Shown here: one piece after another, positions 34,901 to 48,100 of the stretch | Layout of the letters: each line of letters starts with the position of its first letter | Numbering within the stretch: the first letter of the stretch is position 1 | Origin: Achatina immaculata | Taxonomy: Eukaryota; Mollusca; Gastropoda; Stylommatophora; Achatinidae | Direction: 5' to 3' | DNA length: 64,000 nucleotides | Assembly: GCA_009760885.1 (NCBI GenBank) | Contig: CM019696.1 | Coordinates: 47,314,017 to 47,378,016 of the forward strand | Translations under genes and position numbers: made by a program | The notes under the pieces: model-generated | Seen by the model: only the letters and a program-made list of their open reading frames with translations | What the model was told of the DNA's origin: nothing | The model's database searches: none

Positions 34901-37900
34901 GAGAGGACTGGGGTTTTCCCTGTTGACAGGGGTCAGGATCTGGAGAGGACTGTGAGATTTTCCCTGTTGACAGGGATCAGGATCTGACATGACTAACAAC
35001 CTCGAACATAGAAGAAGAAAATAGCAGAACTGAAGATATAGTTAAATGAAACAGACCAAGAATATCACATTTCTAGAAGTGACAAAAACCACAGAAATAT
35101 TCAGTCAATTTCTGTGATGTGACAGCAGACAGCAGTTTACAAAAGAAAATTGAACAGATCACATGAGAAATAATTTACCTTTTGTTTTTTTAATCTGTGT
35201 TGTGATGTTTAGGATGCGTGTTGCACATAAGCTACAGTAGGACAGATTTTGACCCATATTTTACTGCACATCATCCCTTTTTTTGGAAGTCAAGTGTGGT
35301 CTCTTAAAGCCATAGAGCTGTCAGATCCCTGTCAAGACCACACCCAACAAGCAAGCTCCCTTCTGCTGATGAATAGCAGGCACCAAGTGTCTTGCTCTGG
35401 ATGTTTTTATTTGTAGCACTGTCCACATTTGTTTATGCAGTTACTGCTGTTGATAAACACACCAAAGTCCTGCTGGTAATAGGGTGCAATAAACTTGACA
35501 TCCCTGGACAACAAATCAAACTTTGTTGTTCTTATTTCTTTTTTTTAGTGGTGGAGAGTTAGGAGTGTGTCTTACACCTGTGCCACACAGCAATCCAAGG
35601 TCATACACCAGCAGATACATGATATCCTCATCATCTTCACAACATAAATGCACCCTCCCCGCTACATTGTGTATCAGAGAGTCATGACACTACAAAATGC
35701 AACCCCTCTTTCTCTCTTTTATTTATTTATTTTTTTTCTGTTGGTCTCATACCACAGGTTACCAGAGGAACATCATCGATGAGCGAACCAGGCGCTGCAT
35801 GTGTGATATCGAGCAGGGCAAAAGGTTTGATCCACCAGAGTCCCAGTTTCCTGGAGCTCCGATGGATTCTTACTGCCAGCGAAGATATGATCCATGTAAA
35901 CCAGGACATGAACCAACGGTGGACGGTAAGTGGGCCATGTGTGAGAGGACACACATTTGTTCTTTGTTCAGAATGCTCATGGAGGTATTTTTTTTCTGTT
36001 TTTGTTGGTCTGCCTGATGACTATAATGATGATGATAGGTAAATGTGGTTCAGACTATCATGCCCCTAGAGAACAACTAGAAATAATTGAATAATGCCTT
36101 CCAGTAATAATAGCCAACAGTAACACTATCATGCCCCTAGAATACATATAAAAATAATTAAATAATGCCCTCCAGTGATTATAGGTAACAGTGATTAAGA
36201 CTGTCATGCCCCTAGAATGCATATCAAAATGATTAAATAATGCCCTCCAGTGATTATAGGTAATAGTGATTAAGACTGTCATGCCCCTAGAATACATATC
36301 AAAATGATTAAATAATGCCCTCCAATGATTATAGGTAACAGTGATTAAGACTGTCATGCCCCTAGAATACATATCAAAATGATTAAATAATGCCCTTCAA
36401 TGATAATAATGCTGGTGGTAGATCTCTCTGTTGACTGTGAGCTGAGAGCTCTTGGTAGCTGGTGCCATAATGAAGAATGTGGCCATTATTTACAGTTGTT
36501 CATTTTTTTAGAATAGGTGGTTTTGATATGTGGAACATCTTGGAAACAGTTTTATTCATAGTTCATCTAGTTTGGGGCATTCAGGTAGGGAATGTTCAAC
36601 TTTTTTCCATCTTATTATGACAGTGTCTGCATTTTAATAGTTTTTTTTTTTTTTTGTTTAAGATGGTATGGTTTGTTTGTAACCTGAAGATGATGATTTG
36701 ATTTAGTCTCTTTAGATTAGTAGTGTTGACAGGTGGCAGTGAATTCTGACTGTTATGTCTTTTGTTCATGCCTGTTGTGTGCATATAGAAAGACTGAACA
36801 GTGTGGTGCTGTGGTGTGGCTTTTATTCTCCCTTGGATATACACAGAAAAGACTGAACAATGCCCTGCTAAGTTGTGGCTTTTATTCATCTCCCTTGAAT
36901 ATACACAGAAAAGACTGAACAATGCCAAGTTGTGGCTTTTATGCTGCTAAGCTGTGGCTTTTATGCTGCTAAGCTGTAGCTTTTAGTCTGCTAAGCTGTG
37001 GCTTTTATTCTGCTGAGTTGTGGTTTTATTTCAAGTCTCTTGGATGTACACAGAAAGGACAGAACACTGTCTGTCTAACATTCTGCAGTAGCAGAGTTAT
37101 CAGTGAGCTCAACAGCAAGTGAGGGACCATGTTAGTCCTCACTTTACTCACCAGCTGTTACACACAGAATGCTTTACCAGGCAGTAAAAGAAGTGATATA
37201 GGTTTATGACCCCTTGTAAAACATGGAGCATCTCTTCACACTTGGTGTCTGAGTGGCGAAGTGGTTAGAGCACTGGTCTCTCATGGCGATGGTCAGGGGT
37301 TCGGATCCGGCCGGCGGCACCCCAGTCACCCAGCTGTAGAAATGGGTACCCCCGACTTCTTCTGGAGTTGGGGAAGGAAAAGGCAGCCAGGCATGATACT
37401 GACCATATCACCCTCCAGTGTGCTGACAGGTCAAGGAAAATATGAGCACTAACACCATATCCCTATGTGCCTCTAAGGCATGACAGGGTTACCTTTACTT
37501 TTTTACTCTTCACACCTGCACATGTGTGTGTGTCTGCAGACATTGACTGACAGAGCAGTAACCATTCCACATGCTTGTGCAGAGAAATAACATTTCCCTC
37601 CATGAACCTGGTTCATTGCCTGCCCTGATTTGATGTTGTACACAGTAGATTTTCCTTCCAAGCCATGTCACACTCTCTGTGCCTGGGGCTAAACTGATGA
37701 TGGACATACAGTGAAAGTTGGATGAAGGAGGACAGAATATCAGACAGGCATGCATGTCCAGTTCTTCACTCTGAAAAAAAAAAATTAGTTTGTTCCTTTC
37801 ACTCTCTCTCCCACACCTACATACACACATGCATACACATAATAACCCTTATACTCACAATGAGTCTAATTGATGTAATTCAAGCCAAAGTTGGATCTCG

Positions 37901-40900
37901 CCTTGCAAGGCACATTATGGTGACACAACTCAATCAATCCCCTTTTGATGCTGAAAACTGAAGAAGAAGAAGAAGAAGAAGAAGAAAGAAAGAAAAAAAA
38001 TTGATGTAATTAAAATAAATGTACTTTTTGTTTGTGTATCTAGGAGGTTGCAGACCCTGCAGAGAGAACTACTTCAAGTCTTTTGAAGGCTTCAGTCTGT
38101 GTGAGCCCAAGACCAAGTAAGGCCTGCTGTATGATGTAATATTCCTACTTGATTGTGTATACAGTCAAATCTCATTATAACAAACTTCAGGGGAATTGGT
38201 AAACTAGTCCATTATATCTGAAGCCTGCTATATCCAGAGTCAAATGTGGAGTGCGGCTGAGACCTGCGGACCTGGTCCGTTATAAACAAGTTCCTTTGCA
38301 ATAGGATTTTACTGTACTATGAAATAGCTGTTTTTTAAACTTTGTGGGTTTTTTTTTTTCCTGCGTAAACATATGTATTATGTGCTGAGACATTTGTTAC
38401 TTCTGTCAGTGTTATATTTCTTCATTTTTATCCTGATCTGTCTTTCCGCTCCATTGTTCAGTTTTATCTAAACATGCATACATTACGTACCATGTTGGAT
38501 AGCACTGGCAATCCTCTCGGTAAATGTCCCTGATCGGTTTAAATGCTTTTCTTTTTTCCAGGGCCACTTGGTCAGTCCACTGAAATATTTTTTTTCTTGG
38601 CCATCTTGTTTTTCCCTTGAATTTTCCAGTGATTACCAAGTTCTGTAACGTCAGTCTTCTCATGAAGTATCCAAGAAATTCTTACCATCTTTTTTCTCTT
38701 CTAAGTTTGATTAGCATCCGTTGTTCAGAAAATTCTTTTATGCAGAATCCCCTTATTATTTTATTTTATTCTTCAATATTTTGGTGGCCTGGTTGGCTGA
38801 GTGGTTAGACACTATGTCTACTAACCGGGTGGTACCAGGTTCAAGTCCCAACAGTGGGGGTTTTTTTTCCTGGTACTACTACACCAGAAAGGCCTTGGGG
38901 TCCACTTAGCTTCTAAAAATGGATACCAGAGAAATATGAGAAGGTAAATGCAGCCAGGTGTGGTACTGACCACATGACATTTTCATGTGCCAGTGGTCCT
39001 AGAAGTACAGGCCTAACACCGTATCCCCAGTATGCCATAATGGCATGGAAGCAGTGAGGTTACCTTTACCTACCTTCAGTTTTGTATGAAGCCTTTTTAT
39101 TTTGTTTCTTCAGTTACATCTGAAGTCTTGTTGCCAGGTGAAGCCAACAGTTGTCTTGTAGCAGAATCATCTTAGGTTCAGTCCACATTGGATATTGTAG
39201 ATCTGCATGGACTCAGTGCTCATGTAGTGGATATTACAGAGTTTGAATTCCACCTCTACATGAAAGTTCATTTCATTGCTGTAGGATGGTTTAGTACTTT
39301 GAAACTAAAACTTGTATAAATTGCTTTTTTTTAAACAAATTTCTGTTCATTCAGAAACTTTGCCGAAGCTAAACCTTAAATGTTTTTGTGTGTTTTTTTT
39401 TTTTTAACCTTTATGTGACAACAATTCTGTGACTGCCAATTTGTGCCCATCATTCTATGCTTGTGAATGTCTTGGAATAATGTTAGAGTGCCTTCCTTCT
39501 GGGAACAGTTAAACAGTAAACCTGACTTTCAGTTTTACTTTATTTTACAAACACTCTTTAGCTCTGTTTCACTGTCATACTAATGGATTTCTCTTGGCTT
39601 AAAAATTTTGTTCTGAGAATTGTATTGGCATGTAAAATCGTATGTAAAACTTGTAATTGTGGAAAGAAGGCTGCACAATAATCAGTAAGACAAAACATTT
39701 ATGCCTTTTTTATTTTTCCCTACTTTCAGCTGTACAATGCTGGGTCTGAGTTTCATTTACAATTCTGTGCTGGACAGAACACGTGACAGCAACTGCAGCA
39801 AGCCAGATCCGGACCCGCTGACAACGCCAAAGCCCTTTATTCCTTGTAAGAATAAGTTTGATACATCACAGGCATCTTTTTTTGTTTGTTTTGGTCCAGT
39901 CTCTGGTTTTGAGGGTAGAACTAGGTCAGAGGTATTTTCCAGGTTTTTTATTTTTAAGGACAGTGATTTTTAACAGTAAATTACAACACAGAGTAGACCT
40001 TCCATTCATAATGTTCAATAACAGTGGTTCTCTATTAACAGAAGTCTGCAGACCCTCCTGCTGTTTCAGAATCCAGGCCATGGACCCCGCCCACCCCGTA
40101 CTTTAGAAAAGTTTCATATCTGTATGGTAGCTGTGTGCTTTAAGTGCAAAATAAGTTTTCTTAGAAAAAGTGGGTTACTTTTAATAGTAAAGGCTACACT
40201 ACACTAAAAATCATAGCACAGGCTTGGTGAATTTTCAAAATGACAGTAATGTGGTTAAGAAAAAATAGACAGCAGTTAACAGTCCAGCTTGTTCTGACAG
40301 ATGAACAGGATATGAAATATCATATGTTCTTGTAACTGAGGCTGCAAAACTGGGCACATCAGAAAAACATGAGAGAAAAGGTCTTTCATCCCTCTTCACA
40401 GGGTTCGGTGAAGTGTTGGTTGTTAAATATTTCACAGTGAAAATAAAGGATCTTGAATTTTTGTCACAGCCAACACCACCAACCAAACAGGTTTCATGGA
40501 TGTCCCAGAGGTCCACAGACCACAAACTAGAAACTGCTGTTCTATACTATCAGACTGATCAAAGGTTATATATACAGTTGGTATGTAAGTTACCAAAGCA
40601 GAAATTTATACACATATTGCATTTATAACAATTCTTTTTTCATTGCGAAATCTTTCCCCAGTGACCACCAGCCAGAAGCCATCCCCAGAGGTCATTGCTC
40701 AGACCAGCACCACAACATCAGAGTCTGTGGGCAGCCATGGCCGTGCTGGCTTGTCACATGATCCAGTGAAGGATGAGAGCGGTCTTCTTGTGCCAATCAT
40801 GTAAGAGTTTAAGAAGAAAAGAGTAAGCAGTATGTCCATTGTTTACTCAGGCCATTTAATTTCCTTGACATAAAGATTGGTGATTCTCAACCTCTGGTCC

Positions 40901-42085
40901 CATGTCCCTTTTTGTCAGAATGTCATTCTCCCCCCCTTCCCAGGATTGATCGAAAGGTATATTCCAAATAATTTGCAGATAACATTCCAACAGTCCAAGT
41001 CTGTCAAGCTGTGGTCCAAAATTTCTCACTGGTTGAGAACCTCTGACATGGTGTGTTACCACAAGTCAAAAAAATTCTTAGATGGCTCTTGTTTTATGTC
41101 ATGGCTCTTAGACTTACTGATCCGACACAAGACCTCCATAGATGTTTTTCTACATTAAAAACTCACAGAAGCAGCTTTTACTACCAAAAGTGTTAACATT
41201 AGAAATTGCGTGTCTGTTTTTGAAATTTGGTTCAAGTGAACAATAGAAGATCTGCTGACAAGTAAGTCACCAGCTTAACTTTTGATTTTTCCTGAGTTAG
41301 CAGTACAACTTTTGATTTTTTCCTGAGTGAGCAGTACAACTCTGGCTTTTCCTGAGTCAGCAGTACAACTTTGGCTTGTCCTGAGTCAGCAGTACAGCTT
41401 TGACTTTTCCTGAGTTGGCAGTACAACTTTGACTTTTCCTGAGTTGGCAGTACAACTTTTGACTTTTCCTGAGTCAGCAGTACAAGTTTGGCTTTTCCTG
41501 AGTCAACAACAGTACAACTTTGGCTTTTCTTAAACCAACTTCAGAGCAACACCACATTCTTTTCTCAGATACAGATCTGTGGGGTTGCAGTACATTTGTG
41601 CCTCATGTCTCTGTTGCTTCATTCTGGGCATTTCCATGGTGAAATGTAAAAGTTTACTGGTTAGATAAGCTGGAACGGCGGCCAATTTCTTAGAGCTCAC
41701 CTTTTTTTTATTTATTTGAATGTGATGGAAGCTGAAGTATTTGTTACTCTCTGTGCATCTTCATGCCATGGCATTTGAAAGGAGCAGGTCTGAAGTCCAC
41801 AAATGTTTGGGAAAACAGAAAAATATAACATCAGTGAAGTTTGTATGAAGACAAAAGTGTGAATGAGTGAGACGTGTAACTACACATGTGAAAAGAAAGC
41901 CGTTTGGAGTGGGGGGACCATTTTAAAAAAACGAACCCTTCTAGATTGAGGGTAAGAAGTGAAGATCAAGTGAGATTTAAGTGAAGATCAAGTGAGATTT
42001 GGAGAAGTTTTTCATTTATTCATCCATGAATAAATATGTTCAAATGTAAATAGATCAAGGTTTGTACATAAATAGATCGGTATTC

Positions 42086-42125
<40 letters not shown>

Positions 42126-45100
42126 TCCCATGAAAACTCAGCACTATCATGTAGATGTTAATATCTTTCCAGCCTCAAACAAGAACTGCACAGATGCAGA
42201 GAAGAACTACGCACAAGGGTCAACCTCCATGCTTGGGGAGCAGCAGGGGAAGCATGTGATGGGTGACGGCTGTATTATCCCTCCCCACTTGACCAATGGA
42301 AACAAGGCTATTAATAACAACATAAATGGTGGGGTGCATTGTGGCCTGGGTTATCTTCCCAATGGTTACCCTAATGGAAGCGTTCCACATGCCCACTTCA
42401 ACCAAGCAGACCTTGGAAATGGTGACAGCAGACCATTTTATGTTGGTCCTCACCAGTATCATCTTGTGTCGCCGTCTCAACAAGGCATACTGAGAAATGC
42501 CAACCGCAATGTGGTTTATGGGCAGAGTCGAGGCAACGTGCAGGATAGATCCTTAGACAGCATTGGGCAAGAAAAACTTCAGGTTAATATCGATGAATTT
42601 GAAGCAAACCAGGATATTGGTGAAAATGATCCACTGCTTGTTCCAGAGTATCTCAGAGGTGCAGCACCTTGTCAGATTCAGAACCTAGCTGTATCTGCTG
42701 GAAACTCACCTCCAGTGGTGCAGGCTGGTATGAATCCACTGCAGCTTCTTGCATATAGCAATCCAGGGAGGCAGAACTTTAGCCCGACTTTTGTCCGCAG
42801 TGGTGCTGTTTCACCCCCTGTTCAGCCACATGCGCCTGTTGTCACTTATGCTCCCGCTACAGGGGCTGTCACATTTACTAGAAGCACGTCAGTCATTGCC
42901 AGCCCAGAAGGAGAGGTGGATGAGGATGAAATAGAGGCCAGGATTCCAAGACTGAGCCAGCTGCTGACGGAAGGGGAGGATCCATCTGCCACAGTGTCCA
43001 GCCAGAGTGCTCGAGACTTCTTACGAGCTGAGTCACCTGGACGAGAAACCACTCAACAGCTTCGAGCACCCTCCCAGAGATTGGTAAAGGATCAGTACCA
43101 TTCTCCAAAAACTGGGAGCCATCCTAATCAGCAGCTGTATCGTCAAGGCAACCAGCCAGCACAACAGCGTCCTGGTTTTCCTCCAGCTGTCGTTGGACCT
43201 GTTCTTCAGAGAGGCCCTCAGATACACCAGCCCGATCATCATATCATGAATTTGAAAGAACAGCAACTTGCAGAGTCGTTGCATTCATCAACTAATAACC
43301 CACCAGCAGATGGACAGCAAAGAAATGATTCATCAGCAAATGATGGCCGAAAATCAGATGAATCTAACCCTGAAGATGCTCAACAGACTGAGGTTAAAAC
43401 TCAGCTGCATCCGGCCAGTGACAGCAATTTATTAACTGGTGCCCGTGCTAATGTGAAGGTCACCAAACCTGAGCAGGATGCAGTTCAGGTTACTGAAACT
43501 AAACAGGTGAACAGTGGAAGAAATGGCCAGAACTTGGACAGAAAAAGACATGTAAGTGGTGGGAGCAGTGGACAGAACACACTGGAGAAGAAACATGCTC
43601 CAAATGGGAGTCAGTTTCAGAATGTCTCAGATAGGAAGCACACTACGCCAAGTGGCGGCAGTAGCGGTCAGAATACGCTGGAGCGCCAGCGCACGCATAG
43701 TGGAGACCAGCAGAAGCCTTGCATAAAGCCCTCTTCCTCAGAGGAGACTGATACCACTGCCAAAAGGCATAACCGTTATATGAGAACAGTTTCTTTTGAA
43801 GAAGAAGATAGTCCTCAGGCTGCTAGCAGACAGCATGGCCCTTCTGCAGAATCAAGACTTTCTACCAAACCTCATAGCTCATCAGATAGGGCCAACACAG
43901 AGCCTAAATTCAGAGCTCCACTGAGATCTATATCGGACCCAGAACAGAAAGCCACATCTCACACTGACAGTGATGGTGAAGAGACTGAAAGAAAATGTGT
44001 TTCCCTGGAGTATAATGCCTCCATTGGTTCCAGCAAGACATCAGTCAACAGTGAGCTGAGTGGGACAGACAGTGGTAGTAGCAGTCCATGCAGGGTAAGC
44101 AGTTTTCCTCACTTCTCTCTCTCTCTCTCTCTTTCATTTCTCACAAATGTCATTTAACTCTTTCCGTGCCCGCAGGAAAAAACGCGGATGTCGCGTTGGT
44201 GAACACAAACACAGCAGAAAACATTAGACGAGCTATCAGAAGCATTGTCTGAGACATTGTCAGATGAACTATCAGAATCATTGTCTGAGACATTGTCAGA
44301 CGAACTATCAGAACCATTGTCAGATTGCTGGTCAAACGCATGGTCAGAAACAATGTCAGAAGATTTCTTACCACAATATGCAAGAAAAAACTGCCTAGCA
44401 CCTGTTTTAGCCTTTCTTTCTGGTAAAGACCTAACTAGTGAACATCCAGTAACATGTGTCTTGTCTGAAGACTTGTCCATTCTCGACTAGGGTTAGAAAA
44501 ATATTCACAGATTTGAAGAGAAACGTAGGAAAAAATGGCTACCGGCCGGTGACGCGAGCGAAAAGGATGCCAGGTTAATCTGACATGGGCAGATAACTTG
44601 CGAGCGAAAATTAAAATCGTATTTTACTTGAATCGTGTTTTAAACAACTGAATTATCACTATATCGACTATGGCACCCAACGCAGTAACTGGAAATTCTC
44701 ACTATAGCGACTGTGGCACGGGAAGAGTTAAATTGTGGAATCCTGTGATCCTATGAAGTTAAAAAATAATTTAGACTTCCATGTGACAGCTGTCAGACAG
44801 TGTCACTTTTATGACAGAAATAGCTTTGAACTTGGGAGGAAAAGCTACTTTATCTGTGGTTGTGGAACTACATGGATTAAATTCCATGTTTAGCTTTGCC
44901 TAAATCCATTTACCTCCCCCCCATAAGTCTTAATTATGCAACAACAACACCCCACCCCTCCCACCCACTTTCCTGCCCAGCACTGCAATCTGCCCATTCC
45001 TATCTCATTTATACATTTCACTTATACTGTGGATCCTTAAAATCTGTTACATTACATATTGTACCGATCTGTCTTAGCCTGATTACATTACATATTGTAC

Positions 45101-48100
45101 CGATCTGTCTTAGCCTGATTACATTACATATTGTACCGATCTGTCTTAGCCTGATTACATTACATATTGTACCGATCTGTCTTAGCCTGATTACATTACA
45201 TATTGTACCAATCTGTCTTAGCCTGATTACATATTGTACCAATCTGTCTTAGCCTGATTACATTACATATTGTACCAATCTGTCTTAGCCTGATTACATA
45301 TTGTACCAATCTGTCTTAGCCTGATTACATTACATATTGTACCAATCTGTCTTAGCCTGATTACATATTGTACCAATCGGTCTTAGCCTGATTACATTAC
45401 ATATTGTACCAATCTGTCTTAGCCTGATTACATTACATATTGTACCAATCTGTCTTAGCCTGATTACATATTGTACCAATCTGTCTTAGCCTGATTACAT
45501 TACATATTGTACCAATCTGTCTTAGCCTGATTACATTACATATTGTACCAATCTGTCTTAGCCTGATTACATTACATATTGTACCAATCTGTCTTAGCCT
45601 GATTACATATTGTACCAATCGGTCTTAGCCTGATTACATTACATATTGTACCAATCTGTCTTAGCCTGATTACATTACATATTGTACCAATCTGTCTTAG
45701 CCTGATTACATATTGTACCAATCTGTCTTAGCCTGATTACATTACATATTGTACCAATCTGTCTTAGCCTGATCATCTTCACCTTCCTCACTGGTCTGCC
45801 TGATATTCTCTTCCTGACTCCCAGCCATTAAAATTCCCAGGTCTATATATCAGACATCAGTATTTCTTCCTGTACATTCTTTATACCATGCCAGTCCTTA
45901 ATGTACATGCTTAAGTTATCTTTTTTTTTTCTTTTTTTATTATTGTATCTTGACTTCATGAAGTGTAGCCTTCCTCATTCTTTTTTTTTTTTTGTCCTGT
46001 GTGTTTTTGTATGAGTAAAAGAAAAGTTGAAAATGTTACAGCCATGTGCATCATTATTTAACAGAGTTGATCCTACCTTTGTAAAGAGACTTGTGATTGT
46101 TTTTTTTTTTTTGAGCCTATAAATCTCTGCATTTCTATGATAGATGTCTGTGTGGTGTGCTTGTTTTGATGGTCTATGTGCTTCAAGTCCATCTTACAAG
46201 CTTAGTCACTGTCCTGCAGTCCAAATATAGCTGGTATCCTCCAATCCAAGTAAAGCTGGTGTCCTCCATTCCATGTATAGCTGGTGTCCTCCAGTCCAAG
46301 TGTAGCAGGTGTCCTCCAGTCCAAGTGTAGCTGGTGTCCTCCAGTCCAAGTATAGCTGGTGTTTTCTGGTCCAAGTATAGCTGGTGTCCTCCAGTCCATT
46401 TATAGCTGGTGTCCTCTGGTCCAAGTATAGCTGGTGTCCTCCAGTCCAAGTATAGATGGTGTCCTTTGATCCAAGTGTAGCTGGTGTCCTTCAGTCCAAG
46501 TATAGCTGGTGTCCTCCGGTCCAGGTAAAGCTGGTGTCCTCCGGTCCAGGTAAAGCTGGTGTCCTCCGGTCCAAGTAAAGCTGGTGTCCTCCAGTCCAAG
46601 TATAGCTGGTGTTCTCTGGTCCAAGTATAGCTGGTGTCCTCTAGTCCAAGTATAGCTGGTGTCCTCTGGTCCAAGTATAGCTGGTGTCCTCTGGTCCAAG
46701 TATAGCTGGTGTTCTCTGGTCCAAGTATAGCTGGTGTTCTCTGGTCCAAGTATAGCTGGTGTCCTCTGATCCAAGTATAGCTGGTGTTCTCTGGTCCAAG
46801 TATAGCTGGTGTTCTCTGGTCCAAGTATAGCTGGTGTCCTCTGATCCAAGTATAGCTGTGTTCTCTGGTCCAAGTATAGCTGGTGTTCTCTGGTCCAAGT
46901 ATAGCTGGTGTTCTCTGGTCCAAGTATAGCTGGTGTTCTCTGGTCCAAGTATAGCTGGTGTCCTCTGATCCAAGTATAGCTGGTGTTCTCTGGTCCAAGT
47001 ATAGCTGGTGTTCTCTGGTCCAAGTATAGCTGGTGTTCTCTGGTCCAAGTATAGCTGGTGTTCTCTGGTCCAAGTATAGCTGGTGTCCTCTGGTCCAAGT
47101 ATAGCTGGTGTCCTCCAGTCCAAGTATAGCTGGTGTCCTCTGATCCAAGTATAGCTGGTGTCTTTGCTAATGATCCTCAAACAGCTGCAAACTCCTGACC
47201 TTTTGTAGTTCTTGGAAGTTCATGTGGTGTTGAAAACCTCAAAATCTAGCACCAGGTTGCATAGGGAGCACACTCCTCTGGCATTTCTAACTTCCCAGAA
47301 TTCCCCACTAACATGGAACTCATCTATAGTTGTATCATCAGCCAAACAGAAACATCACATTGCCTTTGTTTCCCCCAGAACTTTAGAGGGAAATTAGGGG
47401 CATGGTCACCAATGGTTTGCAAGCCCTAACAGCTCCTCAGTCTTCAATTTCCACTAAGGTATAGGGTGTTGACTGTATCAGAGGCAGCTCTATTTCCAGG
47501 ACACCTGGCCAAGGCCATGTAGTGCATGGAAGACACCGATAACTCCCCCCCCCACCACCAAGAATACAATTCCTGTAATTCCCTTAAAGATATAGATAAT
47601 TCTGTGTCACCATCACAGGTCCCTTGAAAACATGCATTGCATTGCTACTTCAGATATCAGCTTTGAAGACAGTTTGTGAAGTCCACTTTTTATTGTCATA
47701 TTGTGTTGTCATGAAGGTTCAGTAGTTTTATATGCCTTCCATCATATGTTAGCATTTTGTATTCCCTTGAGGACATCAAATCATTTGCAGCTCTAAAGCA
47801 TCAAATTTAGAGTTGAATGAGATTTAGGTTGAGCATCAGATATAATCAAATCTAGATTGAGCATCAGATATAATCAAATCTAGATTGAGCATCAGATATA
47901 ATCATATCTAGATTGAGCATCAGATATAATCAAATCTAGACTGAGCATCAGATATAATCAAATCTAGACTGAGCATCAGATATAATCAAATCTAGACTGA
48001 GCATCAGATATAATCAAATCTAGACTGAGCATCAGATATAATCCAATATAGGCTCTTTCAGTGGAATATGCTGTCATGTCATTCATTCAGGACTGTGGGA

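Noticed and set aside
37242..37310. Functional tRNA gene
   Set aside because: A and B boxes are present but the sequence continues into a SINE body with target duplication; no complete cloverleaf end.
42130..42172. ATG at 42130 as translation start of the long tail exon
   Set aside because: The acceptor atatctttccag at 42172 and the phase match to the transmembrane exon explain the frame better.
42173..44094. Death domain or other globular signalling domain in the receptor tail
   Set aside because: The tail is uniformly polar and low complexity, without the hydrophobic pattern of six helices.
46183..47148. 321-codon minus-strand open frame with YTWTREHQL-type repeats
   Set aside because: It is entirely a 25-bp minisatellite lacking stops in several frames at once; there is no start context or flanking coding signal.
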